DNA from: RUG721 sp040307385
GTDB taxonomy: Bacteria; Actinomycetota; Coriobacteriia; Coriobacteriales; Atopobiaceae
NCBI GenBank assembly: GCA_040307385.1
Contig: JAWRJQ010000053.1
Location: forward strand, 1-27,039
DNA length: 27,039 nt
Direction: 5' to 3'
Position numbers and translations under genes: made by a program. The stretch's first letter is position 1. Each line of letters begins with the position of its first letter. The notes beneath the pieces are model-generated. The model did no database searches. It saw only the letters and a program-made list of their open reading frames with translations, and was not told the DNA's origin. This document shows, one piece after another, positions 16,273-23,885 of the stretch.

Positions 16273-17496
16273 ATGGAGCCCAAGATGAAGTGGGTCATGA
16301 ACCGCATGCCCGCAAGCGAGGACGAGAACTTGTCGGTTATGTCGCTGGACAACGTTGCGAAGGCGCGTGCGTTTCACCGGAGCTTCCCCCAGTACGCCGT
16401 AACCCCGCTCGCCAACCTTGCGGGCATGGCAGAGCAGCTGGGGCTGGGCGGCCTCTACATCAAGGACGAGAGCTACCGCTTCGGCCTGAACGCGTTCAAG
16501 GTGCTCGGCGGCTCCTTCGCCATGGCCCGTTACATCGCCGAGCAGACGGGGCGCGACATCGCCTCCTGCGACTTCGCATACCTGACCTCCGAGCAGCTCC
16601 AGCGCGACTTCGGACAGGCCACCTTCTTCACGGCCACGGACGGCAACCATGGGCGCGGCGTGGCGTGGGCGGCGAACCGACTCGGGCAGCGCGCCGTCGT
16701 GCACATGCCCAAGGGCTCCACCAAGACGCGCTTCGACAATATCGCCAAGGAGGGCGCCGAGGTCGCCATCGAGGAGCTCAACTACGACGACTGCGTGCGC
16801 CTGGCCGCCAAGGAGGCCGCCGAGACCGAGCACGGCGTCATCGTGCAGGATACCGCCTGGGAGGGCTACGAGAAGATCCCCTCCTGGATCATGCAGGGCT
16901 ACGGCACCATGGCGGTTGAGGCGGCCGAGCAGCTGCGGCAGCTTGAGGCCGACCGACCCACCCACGTCTTCGTGCAGGCGGGCGTGGGCTCGCTCGCAAG
17001 CGCGATGGTCGGCTACTTCGTCAACCGCTTCCCCAGCTGCCCGCCGAAGTTCGTGATCATGGAGGCCGGCGCTGCCGACTGCCTCTACCAGGGCGCCCTG
17101 GCAGCCGACGGCGATCCGCGCATCGTGGGCGGCGACCTTCAGACCATCATGGCGGGCCTCGCCTGCGGCGAGCCCAACACCATCGGCTGGGATATCCTCC
17201 GCAACCATGCGGACGCGTTCATCTCCTGCCCGGACTGGGTTGCCGCGCGGGGCATGCGCATGCTCGCCGCGCCCGTACAGGGCGATCCGGCGGTCGTCTC
17301 GGGCGAGTCGGGCGCCGTGGGCGCGGGCGTCATCGCGACGCTCATGGGCGACGATGCCTACGCCGAGCTGCGCGAGGCGCTCGAGCTGGGGTCCGACTCC
17401 CGCGTGCTGCTGTTCTCGACCGAGGGCGACACCGACCCCGAGCGCTATCGCGAGATCGTCTGGGATGGAGCCTGGCCGAGCAGGGAGCTTGCGTAG
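16273..17496 (+). CDS. ygeX: 2,3-diaminopropionate ammonia-lyase
   Basis: PLP-dependent enzyme of 407 aa (also called DpaL). It eliminates ammonia from 2,3-diaminopropionate; the 2-aminoacrylate formed breaks down to pyruvate and a second ammonia. The PLP lysine is Lys76 in SYRFGLNAFKVLGGS, as in E. coli YgeX. Also visible are FTATDGNHGRGVAWAA (substrate/PLP pocket), TAWEGYEKIPSWIMQGYGT and QAGVGSLASAMVGYF. E. coli YgeX is 398 aa. The ATG at 16273 follows GAGAGGGAGG at about 16254-16263; an upstream in-frame start at 16237 lacks a binding site. In the island it acts late in ureido-intermediate breakdown. A large hairpin follows, so ygeX may be a single-gene unit. Confidence 0.94.
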   Translation: MEPKMKWVMNRMPASEDENLSVMSLDNVAKARAFHRSFPQYAVTPLANLAGMAEQLGLGGLYIKDESYRFGLNAFKVLGGSFAMARYIAEQTGRDIASCDFAYLTSEQLQRDFGQATFFTATDGNHGRGVAWAANRLGQRAVVHMPKGSTKTRFDNIAKEGAEVAIEELNYDDCVRLAAKEAAETEHGVIVQDTAWEGYEKIPSWIMQGYGTMAVEAAEQLRQLEADRPTHVFVQAGVGSLASAMVGYFVNRFPSCPPKFVIMEAGAADCLYQGALAADGDPRIVGGDLQTIMAGLACGEPNTIGWDILRNHADAFISCPDWVAARGMRMLAAPVQGDPAVVSGESGAVGAGVIATLMGDDAYAELREALELGSDSRVLLFSTEGDTDPERYREIVWDGAWPSRELA

Positions 17497-17503
17497 GCCG
17501 CAT

Positions 17504-17541
17504 ACGGCGGGAGCGGGGATCATGCCCGCGCCTCCCGCCGT
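17504..17541 (+). terminator. Large hairpin after ygeX
   Basis: ACGGCGGGAG (17504-17513) pairs with CTCCCGCCGT (17532-17541), with an inner GCGGG/CCCGC helix. No T run follows, so termination may be factor-dependent, or the stem may protect the ygeX message. It starts 8 bases after the stop codon. Confidence 0.5.
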
Positions 17542-17595
17542 CCACGCCCCCAAAAATACCATTCGCGACAAAAACGGCGAGTTTGGAAAACTACC

Positions 17596-17664
17596 TTGAT
17601 TCCCAGTTCGCACGTGCTTTAATGGAAGTAATCAAACAAAAAGTTTGGTTATCAGACTTATTGT
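17596..17664 (+). promoter_or_regulatory. ygeY operon promoter with downstream operator-like palindrome
   Basis: A candidate -35 TTGATT (17596-17601) and -10 TTTAAT (17618-17623) have a 16-base spacer. Directly downstream, ACAAAAAGT (17636-17644) and ACTTATTGT (17656-17664) form an inverted repeat matching at 8 of 9 positions. Read on the minus strand, CAAACTTTTTGTTTGA is nearly the ygeX box and contains the xdhA box. A site placed just after the -10 would fit repression by blocking, but activation from a different promoter is not excluded. Confidence 0.55.
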
Positions 17665-17704
17665 TTATCGCCACCAGGAGCGGCATACGATGTGAGGAGG
17701 ACCC

Positions 17705-19087
17705 ATGAAGGAGCTTGACTACGACAAGATCAAGGCGGCGGCAGAGGCCTACAACGCGGACATGACCGCGTTTCTGCGTGCCATGATCTCCCACCCCAGC
17801 GAATCCTGCGAGGAGGGCGAGGTGGTCGCCTGCATCAAGGCCGAGATGGAGAAACTGGGCTTCGACGAGGTCAGGGTCGATGGTCTGGGCAACGTCATGG
17901 GCTTCATGGGCGAGGGCGACAAGATCATCGCCATCGACGGCCACATCGACACCGTGGGCATCGGCAACCGCGACAACTGGGACTTCGACCCGTATGAGGG
18001 CTTCGAGGACGACCAGCTCATCGGCGGTCGCGGCGGATCCGACCAGGAGGGCGGCATCGCCGCCGCCACCTACGCGGCGAAGATGATGAAGGAGATGGAC
18101 CTCATCCCCGAGGGCTACAAGGTCATGGTCGTCGGCACCGTCCAGGAAGAGGACTGCGACGGCATGTGCTGGCAGTACATCTACAACGTCGATGGCATCA
18201 AGCCCGAGTTCGTCATCTCCACCGAGCCTACCGACGGCGGCATCTATCGCGGCCATCGCGGCCGCATGGAGATCCGCGTGGACGTGCGCGGCGTCTCCTG
18301 CCACGGCTCGGCGCCCGAGCGCGGCGACAACGCCATCTACAAGATGGCCGACATCATCGCCGACGTGCGCGCCCTCAACAACAACGGCTGCGACGAGTCC
18401 ACCGCCATCAAGGGCCTCGTCAAGATGCTCGACCCCGCCTACAACCCCGATCACTACGAGGACGCCCGCTTCCTCGGTCGCGGCACCTGCACCGTGAGCC
18501 AGGTCTTCTACACCAGCCCCTCGCGCTGCGCCGTGGCCGATTCGTGCGCCATCTCCATCGACCGCCGCATGACCGCCGGCGAGACCTGGGAGTCCTGCCT
18601 CGACGAGATCCGCGCACTCCCCGCCGTCAAGAAGTACGGCGACGATGTCAAGGTCTCCATGTACATGTACGACCGTCCCAGCTGGACCGGCGAGGTCTAC
18701 GAGACCGAGGCCTACTTCCCGACCTGGATCAACAAGGAGAGCGCGCCGCACGTCAAGGCCCTCGTCGATGCCCACAAGGCCCTCTTCGGCGACGAGCGCA
18801 TCGGCTGCGAGAAGTCTATGGGCAAGCGCACCGGCCGCCCGCTCTGCGACAAGTGGACCTTCTCGACCAACTGCGTCTCCATCCAGGGCCGCTACGGCAT
18901 CCCCTGCGTGGGCTTCGGCCCCGGCGCCGAGTCTCAGGCGCACGCCCCCAACGAGATCACCTACAAGCAGGACCTCTCCACCTGCGCCGCGCTCTATGTC
19001 GCCGCGCTCAACCTCTACGACGGCTCCGCTGCAACGGAGGACGTCACCCAGTTCCGCGCCGGCACGACCGACAACGTCATCCGTTAG
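17705..19087 (+). CDS. ygeY: YgeY family M20-type metallohydrolase
   Basis: Predicted Zn-dependent amidohydrolase/peptidase-fold enzyme of 460 aa, of the YgeY family linked to selenium/purine islands. M20 metal-site residues are seen: His80 and Asp82 in DGHIDTVG, Asp113 in GGSDQEGG, Glu148-Glu149 in VQEEDCDG (base and ligand), the Glu of ISTEPTDGG, and a late His in SQAHAPNE. A dimerisation 'lid' region lies between (about 190-330, RGHRGRMEIRVDVRGVSCHG). The family is thought to cleave a ring-opened ureido or carbamoyl intermediate in anaerobic purine breakdown rather than peptides. AGGAGG at 17695-17700 gives the start. It opens a long unit with ygeW, carbamate kinase, modE-mocA, hydA and ridA. 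Confidence 0.92.
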   Translation: MKELDYDKIKAAAEAYNADMTAFLRAMISHPSESCEEGEVVACIKAEMEKLGFDEVRVDGLGNVMGFMGEGDKIIAIDGHIDTVGIGNRDNWDFDPYEGFEDDQLIGGRGGSDQEGGIAAATYAAKMMKEMDLIPEGYKVMVVGTVQEEDCDGMCWQYIYNVDGIKPEFVISTEPTDGGIYRGHRGRMEIRVDVRGVSCHGSAPERGDNAIYKMADIIADVRALNNNGCDESTAIKGLVKMLDPAYNPDHYEDARFLGRGTCTVSQVFYTSPSRCAVADSCAISIDRRMTAGETWESCLDEIRALPAVKKYGDDVKVSMYMYDRPSWTGEVYETEAYFPTWINKESAPHVKALVDAHKALFGDERIGCEKSMGKRTGRPLCDKWTFSTNCVSIQGRYGIPCVGFGPGAESQAHAPNEITYKQDLSTCAALYVAALNLYDGSAATEDVTQFRAGTTDNVIR

Positions 19088-19094
19088 GACGTCC

Positions 19095-19127
19095 GTACCC
19101 GCCAGCCGCAACGCGCCTGGCGGGTAC
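19095..19127 (+). terminator. Intergenic hairpin between ygeY and ygeW
   Basis: GTACCCGCCAG (19095-19105) pairs perfectly with CTGGCGGGTAC (19117-19127) around an 11-base loop. There is no T run. It may be a partial terminator that sets a higher ygeY level relative to downstream genes, or an RNA processing or stabilising element. Confidence 0.45.
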
Positions 19128-19166
19128 CTGTAAGCACCTGAGAACCACGCCAAGAAAGGGACCTTC

Positions 19167-20369
19167 ATGGACACGCAGTTCAACACCTACCTCGACCAGC
19201 TTGCGAAGCTCGACTACTCCAAGATGTACAACGAGGACTTCCTGCTCACCTGGGAGAAGACCGAGGACGAGCTCCGCGCGCTCTACCTCGTCGCCGACGC
19301 CCTGCGCAACCTGCGCGAGCGCAACATCTCCACGCGCATCTTCGACTCCGGCCTGGCCGTGTCGCTGTTCCGCGACAACTCCACGCGCACCCGCTTCTCC
19401 TTCGCCTCGGGCGCCAACCTGCTGGGCCTGGCCCTGCAGGACCTCGACGAGGGCAAGTCGCAGATCGCCCACGGCGAGACCGTCCGCGAGACCGCCTGCA
19501 TGATCAGCTTCATGGCCGACGTCATCGGCATCCGTGACGACAAGTTCATCGGCAAGGGCGACGCCTACATGCGCGAGGTTTCTGCCTCGGTTGCCCAGGC
19601 CTACGCCGACGGCGTGCTCGACCACCGTCCCACGCTCGTCTCCCTGCAGTCCGACATGGATCACCCAACGCAGTCCTCGGCCGACTTCCTCTATCTCATC
19701 AACGAGTTCGGCGGCATCGACGCCCTGCGCGGCAAGAAGGTCGCCGTCACCTGGGCCTACTCGCCCTCCTATGGCAAGCCGCTCTCCTGCCCGCAGTCGC
19801 TCATCACGCTGCTGCCGCGCTTCGGCATGGACGTCACCCTGGCGCACCCCGAGGGCTACGATCTGATGCCCGAGCTGGTGGGCAAGGCCGGCGAGTTCGC
19901 CGCCGCCTCCGGTGCGACCTTCACCCAGACCCACGACATGGCCGAGGCCTTCGAGGGCGCCGACATCGTGGTTCCCAAGAGCTGGGCGCCCTACGCCGCC
20001 ATGGAGAAGCGCACCAACCTCTACGCAGAGGGCGACAACGCGGGCATCGACGCGCTCGAGCATGAGCTGCTCGCCGAGAACGCCCGCCACATGGACTGGT
20101 GCTGCACCCGCGAGCTCATGGACAAGACCGCCCATGGCCAGGACACCATCTACATGCACCCGCTGCCGGCCGACATCAGCGGCGTCTCCTGCGAGCACGG
20201 CGAGGTTACCGACGAGGTCTTCGACATGCATCGCGACGGCCTGTACAAGGAGGCCAGCTACAAGCCGTATGCGGTGGCTGCCATGATGTTCCTGCAGAAG
20301 GCCGCCGATCCCGTCGCCACCCTGCGTGCGCTCGAGGAGCGCGGGCAGCGCCGCTGGATCGAGGCATAG
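19167..20369 (+). CDS. ygeW: YgeW family knotted carbamoyltransferase
   Basis: Carbamoyltransferase-fold protein of 400 aa. The carbamoyl-phosphate motif FRDNSTRTRFSF is at about 68-79 (Ser72-Thr-Arg-Thr-Arg76). A C-terminal HPLPADISG replaces the HCLP of ornithine carbamoyltransferases. The knotted-type region and length match E. coli YgeW (about 396 aa), whose natural substrate has long been uncertain. In purine islands it is thought to work in the phosphorolytic direction, releasing carbamoyl phosphate from a ureido compound. The next gene, carbamate kinase, would convert this to ATP, CO2 and ammonia. The start follows AGAAAGGGA at about 19152-19160. Confidence 0.93.
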   Translation: MDTQFNTYLDQLAKLDYSKMYNEDFLLTWEKTEDELRALYLVADALRNLRERNISTRIFDSGLAVSLFRDNSTRTRFSFASGANLLGLALQDLDEGKSQIAHGETVRETACMISFMADVIGIRDDKFIGKGDAYMREVSASVAQAYADGVLDHRPTLVSLQSDMDHPTQSSADFLYLINEFGGIDALRGKKVAVTWAYSPSYGKPLSCPQSLITLLPRFGMDVTLAHPEGYDLMPELVGKAGEFAAASGATFTQTHDMAEAFEGADIVVPKSWAPYAAMEKRTNLYAEGDNAGIDALEHELLAENARHMDWCCTRELMDKTAHGQDTIYMHPLPADISGVSCEHGEVTDEVFDMHRDGLYKEASYKPYAVAAMMFLQKAADPVATLRALEERGQRRWIEA

Positions 20370-20420
20370 GACGTAAGCGAGCATACATAACGAGTCGCGA
20401 CGGGGGCGCACGACCGTCTT

Positions 20421-20436
20421 CCGGGAACCATCCCGG
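20421..20436. other. Small intergenic hairpin between ygeW and carbamate kinase
   Basis: CCGGGA (20421-20426) and TCCCGG (20431-20436) form a 6-bp stem with the tetraloop ACCA. No T run follows. It is located 43-58 bases before the carbamate kinase start. Confidence 0.35.
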
Positions 20437-20478
20437 GAGCCCGGCTGCGCCTCCGCGCAAAGTGGGAGGAGAGTATCC

Positions 20479-21420
20479 ATGGGCAAGAGAATCGTCGTCG
20501 CCCTCGGCGGCAACGCGCTGGGCAGCAACCTGCCCGAGCAGATGGAGGCCGTGAAGCACACCTCCAAGGCCATCGTCGACCTCATCGAGCAGGGCAACGA
20601 GGTCATCATCGCGCACGGCAACGGCCCGCAGGTGGGCATGATCCAAGAGGCTATGACCCAGTTGACGCGCTCCGATCCCGAGCGCTACATCCCCTGCCCG
20701 CTGTCGGTCTGCGTGGCCATGAGCCAGGGTTACATCGGCTACGACCTGCAGAACGCCCTGCGCGAGGAGCTCTGCGACCGTGGCATCGATCGGGGCGTCA
20801 CCACGGTGCTCACGCAGGTGGAGGTGGATCCCGACGACCCCGCCTTCAAGAACCCCACCAAGCCCATCGGCTCCTTCATGACCAAGGAGGAGGCCGACCG
20901 CATGGTGGCCGAGCGCGACTACGCCGTCGTGGAGGATGCGGGCCGAGGCTACCGTCGCGTCGTCGCCTCCCCGCGCCCCGTCTCCATCGTCGAGCTGGAC
21001 ACCATCTCCTCGCTCGTCGAAGCCAGCCATGTGGTCATCGCCTGCGGCGGAGGCGGTATTCCCGTCTATAAGACCGAGGGCAACCACCTCAAGGGCGCAG
21101 CCGCCGTCATCGACAAGGATTTCGCCGCCGCCCGCCTCGCGGAGCAGCTCGGCGCCGACGTCCTCGTCATCCTCACGGCCGTCGAGAAGGTCGCCATCCA
21201 CTTCGGCACGCCCGAGGTCGAGTGGCTCGACGAGCTCACCCCTGAGAGCGCGCAGGCTTACGTAGATGCGGGCGAGTTCGCGCCCGGCTCGATGCTGCCC
21301 AAGGTGCAGGCGGCCGTGCAGTTCGTCTGCTCGGGTGTCGGCAGGGAGGCGCTCATCACCGAACTCGACCGCGCCGCCGACGGCATCGCGGGCAAGACGG
21401 GTACAATCGTGCGTAAGTGA
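20479..21420 (+). CDS. arcC: Carbamate kinase (YqeA/ArcC type)
   Basis: Amino-acid-kinase-fold enzyme of 313 aa. It transfers phosphate from carbamoyl phosphate to ADP, giving ATP, CO2 and ammonia. Characteristic segments are the N-terminal VVALGGNALG (7-16), EVIIAHGNGPQVG with the phosphate-binding loop, the carbamate-kinase-specific DDPAFKNPTKPIGSFM, VIACGGGGIPVYK, and GSMLPKVQAAVQFV near the C-terminus. No arginine deiminase or ornithine carbamoyltransferase is next to it. Its carbamoyl phosphate most likely comes from YgeW, as for YqeA in the E. coli island. GGGAGGAGAG at about 20462-20471 sets the start. modE-mocA begins 38 bases later. Confidence 0.94.
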   Translation: MGKRIVVALGGNALGSNLPEQMEAVKHTSKAIVDLIEQGNEVIIAHGNGPQVGMIQEAMTQLTRSDPERYIPCPLSVCVAMSQGYIGYDLQNALREELCDRGIDRGVTTVLTQVEVDPDDPAFKNPTKPIGSFMTKEEADRMVAERDYAVVEDAGRGYRRVVASPRPVSIVELDTISSLVEASHVVIACGGGGIPVYKTEGNHLKGAAAVIDKDFAAARLAEQLGADVLVILTAVEKVAIHFGTPEVEWLDELTPESAQAYVDAGEFAPGSMLPKVQAAVQFVCSGVGREALITELDRAADGIAGKTGTIVRK

Positions 21421-21458
21421 GCCAAGGCGAACAGCATGGCGGCATGAGGGAGGTGACC

Positions 21459-22430
21459 ATGGAACCGAGGACGAGCTCCTACCTCGTCGATGACGAGGCC
21501 GGCCGCTTCTTCGGGCCCGGCCCTGCGGAGCTGCTCGCGCGCGTGCGCGAGCTGGGCAGCCTCTCGGCTGCGGCCAAGGCCATGGACATGAGCTACACCA
21601 AGGCCATGCGCCTCGTGCGCGCGGTCGAGCAGGTGCTGGGCTACGCCGTCACCACGCGCGTCATCGGTGGAGAGCGTGGCGGCAGCTCGCAACTCACCCG
21701 CGAGGGGAAGGAGCTGCTGCGGCGCTACGACCGGTGGCGCGACGTCGTCTCCGCCTCGTCGACCGAGCATTTCGCCGCCGCCTTCGCCGGCATGGCGGGC
21801 GTGCCTCGGCTGGGATGCGTGGTCATGGCTTCAGGAGAAGCGCGGCGCTTCGGGAGCCAGAAGCTCTTGGAGCCCCTCTCCGGCCGCAGCGTGCTCTCCC
21901 GCACGCTCGATGCCCTGCCCGCCGATCGTCTCGATATCGTCGTGGTATCGCGCTGGCCCGAAGTGCGCCGCCTCTGCGAGCGCCGGCGCATCGCCTGCGC
22001 GATGTCGCAGGGTCCCCTGCAGAGCGACACGGTTCGCCGGGGGATGGAGGCGCTGGGCGAGCGTGCGGGCTATCTCTTCGTTCAGGGCGACCAGCCCCTG
22101 CTCACGGGTGGGAGCGTGGATGCCCTGCTCGATGAGTTCATCGGACACCCGCATGCGGTCGTGCGCCTCGCGTGGCACGGTCGGCAGGGCAGCCCCGTGC
22201 TGTTCCCCCGCGAGCTCGCGGGGGCGCTGAGCGGCCTCACGGGCGATGTCGGAGGCGGCGAGATCCTGCGGCGCAATCCCGACCTGGCCGCTTTCGTCCG
22301 TACCGTGGAGGCGCATGCAGCCGTAGAGCTCGATGACATCGATACGCCCGCCGACCTCGAGCGCTTGGAGCGCCTGTGTGCGGGCGAGCTCGACAAGAAC
22401 CCCTCTCATGAAAGGAGAAGCAGGTCATGA
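21459..22430 (+). CDS. mocA: ModE-type HTH fused to MocA-type molybdenum cofactor nucleotidyltransferase
   Basis: Two-domain protein of 323 aa. Residues about 20-95 are a ModE/LysR-like winged helix (LLARVRELGSLSAAAKAMDM, SYTKAMRLVRAVEQ, GGERGGSSQLTREG). Residues about 118-323 are an NTP-transferase of the MocA family: a nucleotide loop MASGEARRFGSQKLL (123-137), VQGDQPLLT (198-206), GSPVLFPRELAGALSGLTGD and VELDDIDTPADLERL. MocA enzymes convert molybdopterin to its cytosine dinucleotide form for xanthine-dehydrogenase-type enzymes, including both in this window. The fused HTH suggests DNA binding or dimerisation as well. The molybdate-binding domain of full ModE is absent. GAGGGAGGTGA at 21446-21456 favours the ATG at 21459 over upstream in-frame starts. 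The stop overlaps the hydA start by four bases (ATGA). Confidence 0.85.
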   Translation: MEPRTSSYLVDDEAGRFFGPGPAELLARVRELGSLSAAAKAMDMSYTKAMRLVRAVEQVLGYAVTTRVIGGERGGSSQLTREGKELLRRYDRWRDVVSASSTEHFAAAFAGMAGVPRLGCVVMASGEARRFGSQKLLEPLSGRSVLSRTLDALPADRLDIVVVSRWPEVRRLCERRRIACAMSQGPLQSDTVRRGMEALGERAGYLFVQGDQPLLTGGSVDALLDEFIGHPHAVVRLAWHGRQGSPVLFPRELAGALSGLTGDVGGGEILRRNPDLAAFVRTVEAHAAVELDDIDTPADLERLERLCAGELDKNPSHERRSRS

Positions 22431-23803
22431 GTGCGCAGACGAGAAAGATCCTGAGGCATGGCCAGCTGGTCACGCCGGGCGGCATCATGGTGGGCGATGC
22501 GGTGCTTGCAGGGGATGTGATCGAGCGCGTCGTGCCGGGCGGTATCGCTGAGGAGGAGCTGGCAGGCGCCGAGGTCTTCGACGTGGCGGGCTGCTGGGTC
22601 TTCCCGGGCTTCATCGACGCCCACACGCACATGCAGGCGTGGACGGGCATGGACTGGACGGCCGACAGCTTCGAGACGGGCACCCGTGCAGCCGCCTGCG
22701 GGGGCACCACCACCATCGTGGACTATGCCACCCAGGACAAGGGCATGACGCTGCATGAGGCGCTTGACGAATGGCATCGCCGCGCCGAGGGAACCTGCAC
22801 GGCGAACTACGCCTTCCACATGGCCATCGCCGATTGGAACGAGCATACCTGCGATGAGATCGCCGCCATGCGCGAGGCGGGCATCACCTCGTTCAAGACC
22901 TACTTCGCCTACGATCACCTGCGGCTTGACGATGCCCAGACCATGGAGGTGCTGGAGGCCATCAGATCCTTCGATGGGCTGCTCGGCGTGCACTGCGAGA
23001 ACGGCACGCTCGTCAACCGGCTGCAGCGTCGTATGCTCGAACGCGGCATCACCGGGCCCGAGGGGCACCCGCTCAGCCGCCCCGCCGAGGTCGAGGCCGA
23101 GGCCATCGCACGGCTCATGTACCTCTCCGAGCTCACCGGCGTGCGCGTGAACGTGGTGCACCTGTCCTCCGCGCTGGGACTTGCGCAGGTGCGCGCTGCC
23201 AAGGAGCGCGGCGTGCGCGTCTCGGTGGAGACCTGCCCGCAGTACCTGCTGCTGGACGATACCCGCTACCTGGAGCCAAACTTCGCGGGCGCCAAGTACG
23301 TGATGAGCCCGCCCCTGCGTCGTCCGCACGATATCCGCGCCCTGCGCGACGCCGTGCGCGCGGGCGAGATCGACCAGATCTCGACCGATCACTGCTCGTT
23401 CAACCTGCATGGGCAGAAGGATCGCGGCATCGGCAACTTCACGAAGATCCCCAACGGCGGTCCCGGTGTGGAACACCGCCCCGCCCTCATCATGACGAGC
23501 TTCGAAGACGAGCTGGGGCCGATGGACTATCTGCACCTGCTCTCCGAGGGGCAGGCACGCGTCTTCAACATGTTCCCCCGCAAGGGCGCCCTTGCTGTCG
23601 GATCCGATGCCGACGTGTGCGTGTGGGACCCCTCCGTGCGGTGGACCATCAGCGAGAGCAACCAGCATCAGGCCGTTGACTACACCATCTACGAGGGTTT
23701 CGAGGCGCATGGACGCGCCAAGCTCGTCTTCGTGGGGGGCGAGCTCGTCGCCCGCGACGGCGAGCCGACGGGTTCCATGCCCGGCCGCTACGTGGCCCGC
23801 TAG
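22427..23803 (+). CDS. hydA: Dihydropyrimidinase-like amidohydrolase HydA/YgeZ
   Basis: Cyclic amidohydrolase of 458 aa in the hydantoinase/dihydropyrimidinase family. The metal motif FIDAHTHMQ gives His66 and His68. The carboxylated bridging lysine is expected at Lys157 in TSFKTYFAY. Later metal or substrate residues lie in GVHCENG, VNVVHLSSA and ISTDHCSF (Asp). The family segment KDRGIGNFTKIPNGGPGVEHR is well conserved. In E. coli, HydA sits in the same island and acts on aryl hydantoins in vitro. Here it would open a reduced purine-derived ring to a ureido acid for YgeY and YgeW. It is translationally coupled to modE-mocA by ATGA at 22427-22430. Confidence 0.93.
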   Translation: MSAQTRKILRHGQLVTPGGIMVGDAVLAGDVIERVVPGGIAEEELAGAEVFDVAGCWVFPGFIDAHTHMQAWTGMDWTADSFETGTRAAACGGTTTIVDYATQDKGMTLHEALDEWHRRAEGTCTANYAFHMAIADWNEHTCDEIAAMREAGITSFKTYFAYDHLRLDDAQTMEVLEAIRSFDGLLGVHCENGTLVNRLQRRMLERGITGPEGHPLSRPAEVEAEAIARLMYLSELTGVRVNVVHLSSALGLAQVRAAKERGVRVSVETCPQYLLLDDTRYLEPNFAGAKYVMSPPLRRPHDIRALRDAVRAGEIDQISTDHCSFNLHGQKDRGIGNFTKIPNGGPGVEHRPALIMTSFEDELGPMDYLHLLSEGQARVFNMFPRKGALAVGSDADVCVWDPSVRWTISESNQHQAVDYTIYEGFEAHGRAKLVFVGGELVARDGEPTGSMPGRYVAR

Positions 23804-23852
23804 GCTCCTGCCTGCGGTGCGGTGCCCCCGAAACCGATTCTGCCTGTAAGCC

Positions 23853-23870
23853 GCCCGCATGAGCGGGCTT
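23853..23870 (+). other. Hairpin just before ridA ribosome binding site
   Basis: GCCCGC (23853-23858) and GCGGGC (23863-23868) form a 6-bp stem with loop ATGA, followed by TT and then GAGAAGGAG. It could act as a weak terminator for hydA or tune ridA translation. Confidence 0.4.
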
Positions 23871-23885
23871 CGAGAAGGAGTGCAC

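Noticed and set aside
16020..16352. N-terminal extension of the minus-strand hypothetical gene, which would give 265 residues
   Set aside because: It would cover the ygeX regulatory palindrome and the ygeX start, has no clear ribosome binding site and looks compositionally unlike a protein. The ATG at 16019 has GGAGG before it.
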